Below, one piece after another: positions 48,801 through 59,000 of a stretch of DNA of 64,000 bases. Made by a program: the position numbers and the translations under genes. The stretch comes from Candidatus Ideonella esbjergensis (lineage in GTDB: Bacteria > Pseudomonadota > Gammaproteobacteria > Burkholderiales > Burkholderiaceae_C): positions 186,001 through 250,000 of the forward strand of contig JADJLP010000010.1 of assembly GCA_016710065.1 (NCBI GenBank), given 5' to 3'. Under the pieces are notes generated by a model, which made no database searches, had not been told where the DNA came from, and saw only the letters and a program-made list of their open reading frames with translations. Within the stretch, counting starts at the first letter, position 1, and each line of letters begins with the position of its first letter.

Positions 48801-50687
48801 TCACCGGGTGGACTTAGCGTTCGGGCCACCGACAACCATGCCACCTTCGGGCGTGTCCAACGAGAAGGTCGTCATGTCGTAGGCCGAAGCGCGCTGGGCC
48901 ACGGGCAAAGGCTCGCGCACGTGCTCGCTGTGGTCGCCCAGGGGCAGCAACAGATCAACGTCAGCGGCAGAAACGCCTTCTTGCTGGTACAGATCGCGGG
49001 CCAGTGAGTACAGCAGCAGCACGTCTTTGTAGGCCGGCAGATCGAACAGATCCTGGCGCTCATCGTTGCGGAACAACATGGCCTCCAGCACGGCCATCGC
49101 GTTCAGGTGCGAGGGCCAGAGATCCTGCAACTGCGCAATCACCTCGGGATAGTCTTCCAGCGTGCGGCCGTGTGATGGGCCCACATCCCAATCGGGCGCG
49201 TAAACATTGAAGCGGCGGTTGAACCGAGCCCGAATGCGCTCGTAGGCCGAGCGGTCACCCTGGCGCCGGTAGATTTCGAGCAGCTTGGTGTAGGGCAAGG
49301 GGCTCAGCCCACCCGTACTGCGCAGGTGCGACATCAGCAGATCGCCCGCCGCGTCCTCCTGGCCCAGCGCAATGAAGAAATCGGCCTGTTGTTCCAGGTC
49401 CAGCAACTCTTCCACCGAGACCTCGCGCGCAGGCGAGTTGCCGTCGACGATGGTGTTCATGCCCACAGGCTCGGCCCGCGCTGCAGCCCCTGTGGCAGCA
49501 CCCGCCAACGGCTGGGTCAGGTAGGCGTCGAAATCAGCTTGCGTATCGACGGCAGAAATCTCGGCGAAAAGCGGCCCTTCCTCCTGCACGGGTGCGGCAC
49601 GCCCTGCTGCCACACGAGCCAGTACCGGCTTGGGCAGGTCCAACAATTCACCCGCATCAGAAGCCGGTGGCTCGGGCACAGGCCCCACGGCGGTGGGCTG
49701 GCCGCTCCACCAGGCGCCACCCACGGTCTTGTCAGCCTTGCTGGCCACGCCGCGCAAGCGCAGCGCCAGCCAAATCGCCACACCTGCGGCCAACAACAGC
49801 AAACCCACCAACCAGGGCAGCATGCGCCCCTTGAACTCGGCTTCGCTGAGCTTGGCCTTCAGGCTCAGTTCACTGGCCTGCTTGCTCTGGCTTTCATTGC
49901 GCAGTTCGCGCAGCGACTTCTCCAGCGCCTGCAACTGGGCAAGCTCGGTGCTGCCTTCCGAGGGGGTGGCAGATGCGGCAGAACCCGGGGGCATGAAGAT
50001 GGGCTCTTCCATGTCCATCTTCAGGTGTGGGCCACTGCCCACATCCAGCAGCAAGCGAGCCACCTGGTCATTGCGGGGCAAAGCCGCCGGCTTGGCGCTG
50101 GCCTTGGGGCTCACGGCCACCGGGGCCAGATCGTCTGGCACCAACTGCTGCCGCACCACGCTGCGCCTGGCGCGGGGAGCGGGCTGACCAGCATTGGCCG
50201 TGCGTGGCCGCCGCTCAACATGCAACACGGGGTCTTCGGCCACAGCCGCCAGGGGCAAAGCAGCTGGAATGGGAGTGCTGGAGGCCGCCACGGGTTCTGA
50301 CAAGGCCGACAAGGGGGGGTCGGCCAAGGCCGTGAAGCGGCGCGTGAATCGGCGCTCGCATCCGGCGCTGACGCTGACCTCGATCACGGGCTCCTCAACG
50401 GGCACGACCGTCGTGACCCGGGCGTTCCACTCGGCAGGATTGGCCGTCGGCACCACCACCACCCGCACTTGACCGGGTAGCAGGGGCGCGTCTCCCGAGA
50501 TCACCTCGGCCTTGACGCACTCGGCGTACATGCGCTCGTTTTGGTCTAGGCGAATCGGGATGAGCACATTGAGGGGCTGCCCCAGCGTTGCAGACGGGGA
50601 CACCTTTCCAAAGCTCACCGCGTGAACACCGGAAGATGCCGCCAAGGCGGCGCAGCAGATGATCAACGCGGGACGAAAAAAGGCCAT
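48801..50687 (-). CDS. FimV-like peptidoglycan-binding/pilus assembly protein
   Basis: 628 residues: Sec signal (1-23), N-terminal FimV-like beta domain (about 24-120, 'LGQPLNVLIPIRLDQNE', 'GCERRFTRRFTAL'), a long spacer with Leu/Glu coiled coil (about 240-290), a membrane helix near 292-314 ('LPWLVGLLLLAAGVAIWLAL'), and a C-terminal cytoplasmic part with TPR-like helices ('EELLDLEQQADFFIALGQEDAA', 'RFNRRFNVYAPDW'). Layout as Pseudomonas FimV/TspA, which organises polar type IV pili and c-di-GMP/cAMP signalling. Single gene on this strand. Confidence 0.82.
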   Translation of the reverse strand: MAFFRPALIICCAALAASSGVHAVSFGKVSPSATLGQPLNVLIPIRLDQNERMYAECVKAEVISGDAPLLPGQVRVVVVPTANPAEWNARVTTVVPVEEPVIEVSVSAGCERRFTRRFTALADPPLSALSEPVAASSTPIPAALPLAAVAEDPVLHVERRPRTANAGQPAPRARRSVVRQQLVPDDLAPVAVSPKASAKPAALPRNDQVARLLLDVGSGPHLKMDMEEPIFMPPGSAASATPSEGSTELAQLQALEKSLRELRNESQSKQASELSLKAKLSEAEFKGRMLPWLVGLLLLAAGVAIWLALRLRGVASKADKTVGGAWWSGQPTAVGPVPEPPASDAGELLDLPKPVLARVAAGRAAPVQEEGPLFAEISAVDTQADFDAYLTQPLAGAATGAAARAEPVGMNTIVDGNSPAREVSVEELLDLEQQADFFIALGQEDAAGDLLMSHLRSTGGLSPLPYTKLLEIYRRQGDRSAYERIRARFNRRFNVYAPDWDVGPSHGRTLEDYPEVIAQLQDLWPSHLNAMAVLEAMLFRNDERQDLFDLPAYKDVLLLYSLARDLYQQEGVSAADVDLLLPLGDHSEHVREPLPVAQRASAYDMTTFSLDTPEGGMVVGGPNAKSTR

Positions 50688-50935
50688 GCCTCAGGTGCAA
50701 ATTCGGGGGAAGTACCGAGTCACTCTAACACGATTGGATACGTCATTTGCCTCTGGAACAGGGCATGCCGCATGGAAGCTGGCCGCCTGTGTAGCCGTGC
50801 ACATTTCAGCTCTCACAAGCCCCAAACCGGCAACACAAAGCGGCGGGCTGGCGGAGTCAAGCGCCACGAGGGGAAACGACAACATGGACAATACCGAGTG
50901 TGGCGGCGCCGTTGCTGTCGCGTCAGGGACAAATG
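50688..50935. other. Divergent intergenic region fimV-like/crp-like
   Basis: 248 nt between two divergent genes. It should contain both promoters. No convincing boxes, hairpins with T-runs, or binding sites for the adjacent Crp/Fnr protein (TGTGA or TTGAT half-site pairs) are seen. Confidence 0.4.
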
Positions 50936-51640
50936 ATGAATACCCCCGTTCTTACAATCGACGAGCGTCTCAACATTGACTCTGGTGCATGGTTCACTTC
51001 CCTGTCGCACACGCTGCGTTCGGCCATCCTGGCGAGGGCCTCCGTGCGGCGTTTGAGCGACGGGGCTTTGTTGGCCGCACGCGGCACGCCGGCCGAAGAC
51101 TGGATAGGCGTGGCCAAGGGCGCGGTGCGGGTGAGCTCGGTCTCGCTGTCGGGCAAGCAGGTCACCCTCACTTACGCCGAGCCTGGCACCTGGTTTGGCG
51201 ACATCGCCTTGTTCGATGGATTGCCCCGCACGCACGACGCTTCAGCCCATGGCGCCACCACGCTGCTGGTGGTGCGCAAGGCCGACTTCAAGGAACTGCT
51301 GTCGCAGCATGTGGAGTTGTACGACGCGCTGCTGCGGCTGAATTGCCGACGCTTGCGGCTGTACTTCAACCTGATCGAGGACCTGAACACCCGGCCTCTG
51401 GCTGCACGCCTGGCCAAGCAGTTGCTGCTGCTGGCCAAGAGCTACGGCATCGCACAAGGCGAAGAGATCCGCATCGGCCTGCAACTGGCACAAGAAGATC
51501 TGGCCCAACTGCTGGGCGCTTCACGCCAGCGGGTGAACCAGGAGCTCAAGGAACTCGAGCGCGAAGGCGTGTTGCGCGTGGAGCCCACGCGGCTCGTGGT
51601 GCTGTCGCGCGACAAGCTGCTCGCCGCATCGGAACGCTGA
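50936..51640 (+). CDS. Crp/Fnr-family transcription regulator
   Basis: 234 residues from ATG 50936 (a tandem ATG at 50933 is equivalent; AGGG upstream). Cyclic-nucleotide-binding-like beta barrel (about 15-135, 'GTWFGDIALFDGLPRTHDASA'), connecting helix, and C-terminal winged helix ('LAQEDLAQLLGASRQRVNQELKELEREG', about 182-210). The Fnr cysteines are absent, so no iron-sulfur cluster is expected. Effector unknown; the 'GxxxL' phosphate cassette of true CRP is not fully kept. Confidence 0.9.
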   Translation: MNTPVLTIDERLNIDSGAWFTSLSHTLRSAILARASVRRLSDGALLAARGTPAEDWIGVAKGAVRVSSVSLSGKQVTLTYAEPGTWFGDIALFDGLPRTHDASAHGATTLLVVRKADFKELLSQHVELYDALLRLNCRRLRLYFNLIEDLNTRPLAARLAKQLLLLAKSYGIAQGEEIRIGLQLAQEDLAQLLGASRQRVNQELKELEREGVLRVEPTRLVVLSRDKLLAASER

Positions 51641-51651
51641 GGGCCTGCCTT

Positions 51652-51721
51652 GTCATTCCCGCGCAGGCGGGAATCCACCCGCCACCACGTTCCCATGGAT
51701 TCCCACCTGCGCGGGAATGAC
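51652..51721. repeat. Paired dRS3-like inverted repeats
   Basis: Two 26-bp arms (51652-51677 and 51696-51721), reverse complements with one mismatch, 18 nt apart. Each arm itself contains ATTCCC-N8-GGGAAT (51655-51674 and 51699-51718), the pattern of the dRS3 repeat known from Neisseria. The second arm ends just before the ribosome-binding site of the next gene. A third, diverged copy lies at 54115-54140. Confidence 0.85.
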
Positions 51722-51733
51722 TGGAGGAGCACC

Positions 51734-52810
51734 ATGGACAACTTCACCGGCACCCGCCCGGTTTCCGAAGGCCACCTGTTCGACGTGGCCGCCTTGCAGC
51801 GCCACCTGGAAGCCCACCTGCCCGGCTTCGCCGGCCCGCTCACGGTCGAGCAGTTCAAGGGCGGCCAGTCCAACCCCACCTTTAAGCTCACCACGCCGGG
51901 CAGCAGCTATGTGATGCGGGCCAAGCCAGGCCCTGTCGCCAAGCTGCTGCCCTCGGCCCATGCCATCGAGCGCGAGTTTCGGGTGATGAACGCCTTGCAG
52001 GGCACCGATGTGCCGGTGGCCCGCATGTTCCTGCTGTGCGAAGACGAAGCGGTGATAGGCCGCGCCTTCTACGTGATGGAGTTCGTGGCCGGCCGTGTGC
52101 TGTGGGACCAGTCGCTGCCCGGCTTCAGTCGCGAGCAGCGCGGCGCCATCTACGAAGAGATGAACCGCGTGATCGCAGCGCTGCATAGCGTCGACGTGGC
52201 GGCCGTGGGCCTGGCCAACTATGGCAAGCCTGGCAACTACTTCGAGCGCCAGATTGGCCGCTGGAGCAAGCAGTACCTGGCCTCGGTCACCGGCCAAAAC
52301 CCGGCCATGGACAAGTTGCTCGAATGGCTGCCCGCCCACATCCCGGCCAGCGCGCGCGACGAGCGCGAGGTGTCCATCGTGCATGGCGACTTCCGCATGG
52401 ACAACCTGATGTTCCACCCGGATGAGCCGCGCGTCATCGCCGTGCTGGATTGGGAGCTGTCCACCATCGGCCACCCGCTGGCCGACTTCAGCTACCACTG
52501 CATGGCCTGGCACATCCCGCCCGGCACCTTCCGCGGCATCGGCGGGCTGGACCACGCCGATCTGGGCATCCCCTCCGAACAGGACTACGTGCAGCGCTAT
52601 TGCGAGCGCACCGGCCGCGGCGATGCCGTCGCGCTGATGACAGACTGGAACTTCTATCTCGCGTACAACCTGTTCCGCATCGCCGCCATCGCCCAGGGCA
52701 TCGCCAAGCGGGTGGAAAACGGCACGGCCGCCAGTGCCCAGGCCAAGGCCACGGGCGCAGCGGCCCCCAAACTTTCAGAGCTGGCCTGGGGCTTTGCCGA
52801 GCGCGCCTGA
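51734..52810 (+). CDS. APH-fold kinase linked to acyl-CoA dehydrogenase (ACAD10/11-N-like)
   Basis: 358 residues from ATG 51734 with GGAGGAG upstream. Aminoglycoside-phosphotransferase/choline-kinase fold: N-lobe 'FKGGQSNPTFKL', catalytic loop 'HGDFRMDNLMFHP' and metal-binding 'LDWELSTIGHPLADF'. In animals the same domain is fused to an acyl-CoA dehydrogenase (ACAD10/11); here both are adjacent genes (50 nt), supporting a shared role in using 4-hydroxy or other hydroxylated fatty acids by phosphorylating the hydroxyl group. Function inferred from the pair. Confidence 0.88.
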   Translation: MDNFTGTRPVSEGHLFDVAALQRHLEAHLPGFAGPLTVEQFKGGQSNPTFKLTTPGSSYVMRAKPGPVAKLLPSAHAIEREFRVMNALQGTDVPVARMFLLCEDEAVIGRAFYVMEFVAGRVLWDQSLPGFSREQRGAIYEEMNRVIAALHSVDVAAVGLANYGKPGNYFERQIGRWSKQYLASVTGQNPAMDKLLEWLPAHIPASARDEREVSIVHGDFRMDNLMFHPDEPRVIAVLDWELSTIGHPLADFSYHCMAWHIPPGTFRGIGGLDHADLGIPSEQDYVQRYCERTGRGDAVALMTDWNFYLAYNLFRIAAIAQGIAKRVENGTAASAQAKATGAAAPKLSELAWGFAERA

Positions 52811-52860
52811 TAGCGCGCACAAGCACGGCGCCCTCAACACGAACACCCACAGGAGACACC

Positions 52861-54081
<1,221 letters not shown>

Positions 54082-54114
54082 CCCTCCCGGCCCGCCTCGC
54101 TTCTGGCGATGTGG

Positions 54115-54140
54115 GTCATCCCCACGCAGGCGGGGATCCA
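54115..54140. repeat. Diverged single dRS3-like repeat
   Basis: ATCCCC-N8-GGGGAT within GTCATCCCCACGCAGGCGGG, matching the arms at 51652-51721 with base changes on both sides that preserve pairing. Located 33 nt after the acyl-CoA dehydrogenase stop. Confidence 0.7.
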
Positions 54141-54149
54141 CCCCTCAGC

Positions 54150-54809
54150 TCAAGGCGCTGGCGGTTGGTCGCCCAGCTTCCTGGCTTCGGCGAGCGCCAC
54201 TTCAAACAGGTGAATGGCGTCGGTGATGTAGCTCAAATCAGGCTGGTGCATGCCCATGCGCAGAGTCAGCTTGCCCTGCTGGGCAATCAGCACCAGCGGC
54301 GGCGCCGCAGGGGCCTGCAGCCAGGCACCCAGTTGTTGCCCGGCCGGGCCGGCCAGCCAGGTTTGCAGCCAGGGCGTCACATTGCCCACGGCCGCCAGCA
54401 GGCCCTTCAACGGCCCGAGGGCCTTGGCGTCCAGGCGGGGCGCCACGGCCAGCCAGCGCACTTCTTCCGGCGTGTGGTCATTGGCCTGGGTTTCCACACC
54501 GTCCACGTACTGGCTGAAGAGTTCGCGGTCCAGCGACTCCAGTTGCTCGCGCGGCATCACCACGCCAAAGATGTGTGAGCCCATGCCGGTTTCGCCACGC
54601 AGTCGGAGCTCGAAATCACCCAGGTAACGCCGATGCGAGGGGCCCCACTCCATGCGCCAATGGTGCTCGGTGGTGGGTGCAACCGAAAAGCCATTGGCCT
54701 CGTGGTTGAGCTTGAACGCCCAGCCCCGCGATTCGCACCAGGCTTGCATAGGTTGGAAGTCGATGGCAATGGGTTTGCCCTTGAACCAGCGACGTAACGA
54801 TTTCAGCAT
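54150..54809 (-). CDS. Conserved-type hypothetical protein, 219 residues
   Basis: Not recognised. Soluble by composition, no signal peptide or membrane helix. N-terminus basic ('MLKSLRRWFKGKP'), then Trp-rich strands ('WCESRGWAFKL', 'HHWRMEWGPSHRRYLGDFELRLRGE'), a central 'GMGSHIFGVVMPREQL' and a C-terminal Leu/Pro/Ala part ending 'YITDAIHLFEVALAEARKLG'. Length and codon use are in line with its neighbours, so it is a real gene. Divergent from the GST gene by 47 nt. Confidence 0.75.
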   Translation of the reverse strand: MLKSLRRWFKGKPIAIDFQPMQAWCESRGWAFKLNHEANGFSVAPTTEHHWRMEWGPSHRRYLGDFELRLRGETGMGSHIFGVVMPREQLESLDRELFSQYVDGVETQANDHTPEEVRWLAVAPRLDAKALGPLKGLLAAVGNVTPWLQTWLAGPAGQQLGAWLQAPAAPPLVLIAQQGKLTLRMGMHQPDLSYITDAIHLFEVALAEARKLGDQPPAP

Positions 54810-54856
54810 GGATGGATTAGAGTGCTGAGGCGCCCTCTAGCCCCAGGAGAAAAGTC

Positions 54857-55549
54857 ATGATTGAAGTGTATTCGTGGGCCACACCCAATGGCCACAAGGT
54901 TCACATCATGCTGGAGGAGTGCGGCCTGCCCTACCGGGTGATGCCCGTCGACATCGGTGCGGGCGAGCAGTTCAAGCCCGAGTTTCTGGCCATTAGCCCG
55001 AACAACAAGATCCCGGCGTTGCATGACCCCGATGGCCCCGACGGCCAACCCATTTCGCTGTTCGAATCGGGCGCCATCCTGCTCTACCTTGCCAGCAAGA
55101 CAGGCCGCTTCCTGCCTGAGGGCACGGCCGCGAAATACGAGGTGCTGGAATGGCTGATGTTCCAGATGGCCAGCGTTGGCCCCATGCTGGGCCAGGCACA
55201 TCACTTTCGCATCTACTCGCCCGAGAAAATTCCCTACGCCATCGAGCGCTACACCAACGAAGCCAAGCGCCTGTACGCGGTGATGAACAAGCGCCTGGCC
55301 AAGTCCACCTACCTGGCCGGACCGCAATACAGCATTGCCGACATCGCCGTGTTCCCCTGGCTGCGCTCGTGGAAGAACCAGGGCATCAGCTGGGCCGATT
55401 ACCCGCACCTCAAAGGCTGGTTCGACGAGGTTGGCGCCAGGCCTGCCGTCAAGCGCGGCGTGGAGGTTTTGGCCAATCTGCGCAAGCCCATCACAGGCGA
55501 GCGCGAGCGCGAGATTCTCTTTGGCGAGCGCCAGCTGAAGCAGCACTAG
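54857..55549 (+). CDS. Glutathione S-transferase-family protein (Nu-class, YfcG-like)
   Basis: 230 residues. Thioredoxin-like N-domain with 'YSWATPNGHKVHIMLEECG' (the TPNG turn of YfcG/YghU proteins in place of a catalytic Tyr/Ser/Cys), 'NNKIPALHDPDG' with cis-Pro, 'LFESGAILLYLA' (glutathione-gamma-glutamyl site), then the all-helical C-domain. Escherichia coli YfcG is a disulfide-bond reductase that uses glutathione. Ribosome site AGGAG 8 nt before ATG. Ends with a hairpin. Confidence 0.93.
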   Translation: MIEVYSWATPNGHKVHIMLEECGLPYRVMPVDIGAGEQFKPEFLAISPNNKIPALHDPDGPDGQPISLFESGAILLYLASKTGRFLPEGTAAKYEVLEWLMFQMASVGPMLGQAHHFRIYSPEKIPYAIERYTNEAKRLYAVMNKRLAKSTYLAGPQYSIADIAVFPWLRSWKNQGISWADYPHLKGWFDEVGARPAVKRGVEVLANLRKPITGEREREILFGERQLKQH

Positions 55550-55561
55550 CGCCGACCAGCG

Positions 55562-55585
55562 CCCGGCCGCTCAGAAGCGGCCGGG
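55562..55585 (+). terminator. Hairpin after the GST gene
   Basis: Perfect 10-bp arms (CCCGGCCGCT / AGCGGCCGGG), 4-nt loop, 12 nt after the stop. No T-run; may act as a 3'-end hairpin. Confidence 0.5.
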
Positions 55586-55604
55586 TGTCCCAACTGGCAG
55601 GCCC

Positions 55605-55610
55605 TAGAAT
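55605..55610 (+). promoter_or_regulatory. Likely -10 box of tRNA-Arg
   Basis: TAGAAT, 11 bases before the tRNA 5' end; identical to the hexamer before tRNA-Ser. No clear -35. Confidence 0.4.
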
Positions 55611-55621
55611 CCGCTGCCGCA

Positions 55622-55698
55622 CTGCCCGTAGCTCAACTGGATAGAGCAGCTGCCTTCTAAGCAGCAGGTCGGGGGTTCGAGTCCCTCCGGGCAGGCCA
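55622..55698 (+). tRNA. tRNA-Arg (anticodon TCT)
   Basis: 77 nt with acceptor CTGCCCG/CGGGCAG, discriminator G and encoded CCA; anticodon stem GCTGC/GCAGC, loop CTTCTAA with anticodon TCT at 55656-55658; T-loop TTCGAGT. Reads the rare AGA/AGG codons. No integrase next to it, although tRNA genes of this type are common integration sites. Confidence 0.97.
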
Positions 55699-56078
55699 GC
55701 CTGCGCGCACTCGCGCACTTCACGGGTCACCACACCCGCATCCTCTTCTTTCACATACAGCGCTGAGTGCTGACGCCTGATGGCATCGCACTCGCGGCTG
55801 GGCCGTGGCCGTCATCAACCCATCGCCCCCTAAGCTGAAGCTGGCGCAATGTCGATTTGGGCAGCGCCTGCAGGCCTGCACTGTCAGATCTTCAGGCTGG
55901 TTTAAGAAACGGCCAAACACCCGCCCCCAAGCGGCGTGCCCTATGGGGGTTGCCCCCCAATTTCAAAGAGGCCACTCCCCCAGCGACACCAAAGCTTGCG
56001 CAACATACCTTGACAGCCATGGATTTTGCTCAACCGGTCGTGCGTGAAAACGCGGACGACGACGCTGCAGAGGCTGTC
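55699..56078 (+). other. Intergenic region upstream of the giant surface protein
   Basis: 380 nt between tRNA-Arg and the surface-protein start. It holds a small G/C hairpin (TGGGGG/CCCCCC type, near 55945-55960) and open frame in phase with the gene, but no signal for an earlier start. The promoter of the second multicopper oxidase locus should be here; no clear boxes. Confidence 0.45.
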
Positions 56079-59000
56079 ATGAACCACCTCCCGAATACCG
56101 AGATTTCTCAAGCGGACCGTATGCAACACGCCGTGGCCCGTGGTCATGGTGTCAGTGGCGCCGTTTGGACGGCCTTGCTCGCCTTGCTGGCCTTTGTGAC
56201 GCTGGCGCTGGCCAACGTCACCACGGCTTACGCCGGGTCTGTGACCCTCAAAGTGGTCAGTGCCAGAGCCGAGCCCAAGGCCTTTGGCGGTGCGGGCGTG
56301 GCCAAGGGCGCGGCGATCAGCGAGTACAAGTTTCTGATCAACGTCGACAACACCGGCACCACCGAGCAGCGCTCGCCTGCGGTGGGCACCGGCTGCAACA
56401 CGGGCGATGCGGGCTACCCTGGCAGTTGCAAGTGGACGTCGATTGCCGGCGCGGCCAGCAACAGCCCGGTCTACACCCAGGGTGATCAGGTGGATGCCAC
56501 CACGCTGCAGGTGCCCGCAGGCCGCTACCTGATCTCTGTGATGGCCGCTGGCTACAAACTCGATGGGCGGCACTTCAAGGTGGCGGCTGACGGCGTCGTC
56601 AGTTGGGAAGGCAAGGCGGCAACCGACCCCGCCGCCGAAGTGAGGGTCGAACTGCAGCCCACGCCGCTGCCGGACGCCACCATCCGCGCCTTCGTGTTCG
56701 CGGACATCTCACCCACCAACAGCGCGCCCGATCTGCCGGCCGAGAGCGGCCTGGCGGGTTTTGTGGGCCACATCACAGACACCCTGGGCGAGGTCACCAC
56801 CGACGTCTACGGCAACCCCTTGTGCACGCTGTACGTGGGCGAGAACCCCGTCACCCGCACGGGTGGCGATACCAACCAGCCCATCCCGGGCACAGGCGGC
56901 TCGTGTGTGAGCGGCGCCGATGGCTATCTCGTCATTCCCCACCTGGGGCCCAACCGCTACGCGCTGTCGGTGACGCCACCCGACGGTTCCGGCTGGATCC
57001 AGACCACCACGCTGGAAGGCAACCACGATTGGGACGCCTGGGTCATGGAAGGCGCCACTGGCCTGGACACCGAATTCGTCATCGCTGGTGAGCCCTTTCC
57101 GGCCATCATCTTTGGCTATGTGAGGGCAACGACTGTGCCCCTGACCGGCACGGGCACCATCACGGGTGTGGTGGACGGCGTCAAGATCTACGTGCCCACC
57201 ACCGGGGGCGTGGGTGGCCTGCCAGGCCAGATCTGGGGCGGCATGCAGGGCGCAGTGATTGACAAACCCATCCCCAACCCCTGGGTCACGCTGGCGGACC
57301 TGGGCAACGGCGACACCATGATCTGGGCCGGGCAAGGCGACGCCGATGGCCGCTTCACGATACCGAACGTGCCCGCCGGCAACTACACCCTCACCTGGTG
57401 GGACGAGCCGCAGAACACCATCCTTGATCTGGTCAACCTGACCGTGGGAGACGGTGAAACCGTGGACATGGGCATCCTGCCATTGGCGGGTTGGTGGACC
57501 TTGTTCGACGGCTATGTGTTCAACGATCTGAACCGCAACGGTGTCAGGGACGCGGGCGAACCCGGTCTGCCGGGCTACACCCTCACCATGCGCAGGCGCG
57601 ACAACAGCCTGATGGACCGTGGCACCACCGCCACCACCACCGACGCGCTGGGCTACTACAAGTTCGAGGCCGCCTACCCCATGACCCAGTGGCTGGTCAT
57701 GGAGGCCTACGACAACCTGCACTACACCACCGGCGTCACCTACCAGGCCGACAACCAGCCCGAGCCCACCACCGTGCTGGGCGCTGGCGTGGACGTGAGC
57801 GTGCTGCCCATCATTGGCCTGGCCGGCCGCATGGACTGGGGCAAGCATGTGTATGACGCCACCGGGGCCTCGGGCGGGCTGGATCCGCGCAACGGCGGCA
57901 TCGTGGGCACGGTGAGCTACGACACCACCCGCAACGAACTGGACCCGCGCTACGCCGCTGCGGAGGACTGGCAACCCAGCATCTCCGGCCTGAAAGTGAA
58001 CCTGAATGCGCCGGTGTTCTGCGGAACCAACGCCACAGCGCCATGCGATGCCACAGGCCGCTATGAACTTGCTGCCGACGGCTCGTTTGCCAAGGGTCCG
58101 CTGCTCAACACATACCTCACCGAGACCTGGGAGCGGCCCACAGGCTGCACCGCCCGCGGTGCCGACAAGCAACCGCTGGTGCACGGCACCGACGAGCAGG
58201 TGCTGCCGCTGGACGCTGACGCCCCTTGCATTGAAGGCCCGCTGATGGGCGTGCAATTTGGCACCTACCCCACGCCGGATGGCAACTTTGGTGCCGCCGT
58301 GGATGGCAACTATGGCTTCGGTGAAGGTTGCTTCGTCACGACCACCCCCGTGGTGTACGGCGTGTTCGACCCCGCCACCGAAACCTGCACCAACGGCAGC
58401 AGGCTGCAAGCGCTGCCTGGCGGCCGCGACTACCTGGTAACGGTCGATCTGAGTTCTCTGGCAGACAGCCAGGGCCGCCCGATCTACAAGGTGACGCGCG
58501 AAGAGGACATCAACATCGCCAATGGCGACGAGTTCATCCCCGCCGCGCTGCCGTCCGAATGCGCCGGCCCGCTGCACACCGTGGACTCCACCGGCAACGC
58601 CACTTTCCTCGACATGGGCGGTTCGCCCTACGAGGGCCAGCAAAGGCCGCTGTGCGACACCAAGCTGGTGCGCCTGAGCAATGGCAGTTCCATCGCCCCC
58701 TCGTTCAACCTGTTCACCGATGTTCCCCTGCCTGGTCGGCACTGGTTCATCATCATCGACGACCTGAATTTCTCCACCAACGCGCAGTCCATCACCATGG
58801 GCGAAAAGGCTGGCATGCCCTTCGTCCCCGTGGGCGTCTACGACTGGACCGACCGCCTGGTCACCACTGTCGAGGCCGACTACAACGGCCTGGCCGATGT
58901 GCTGCTGCCCTCCACCAACCGCATCAACTGCCCCACCCCCTCGGGCGTGTGCGCCAACGTGTACCGCTATGTGGGCAACGACCCCGGCGTGCCGGGACGT

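Noticed and set aside
55857..56078. Longer N-terminus of the giant surface protein
   Set aside because: The frame stays open, but the signal peptide and the best ribosome-binding site (AGAGG) fit the ATG at 56079.
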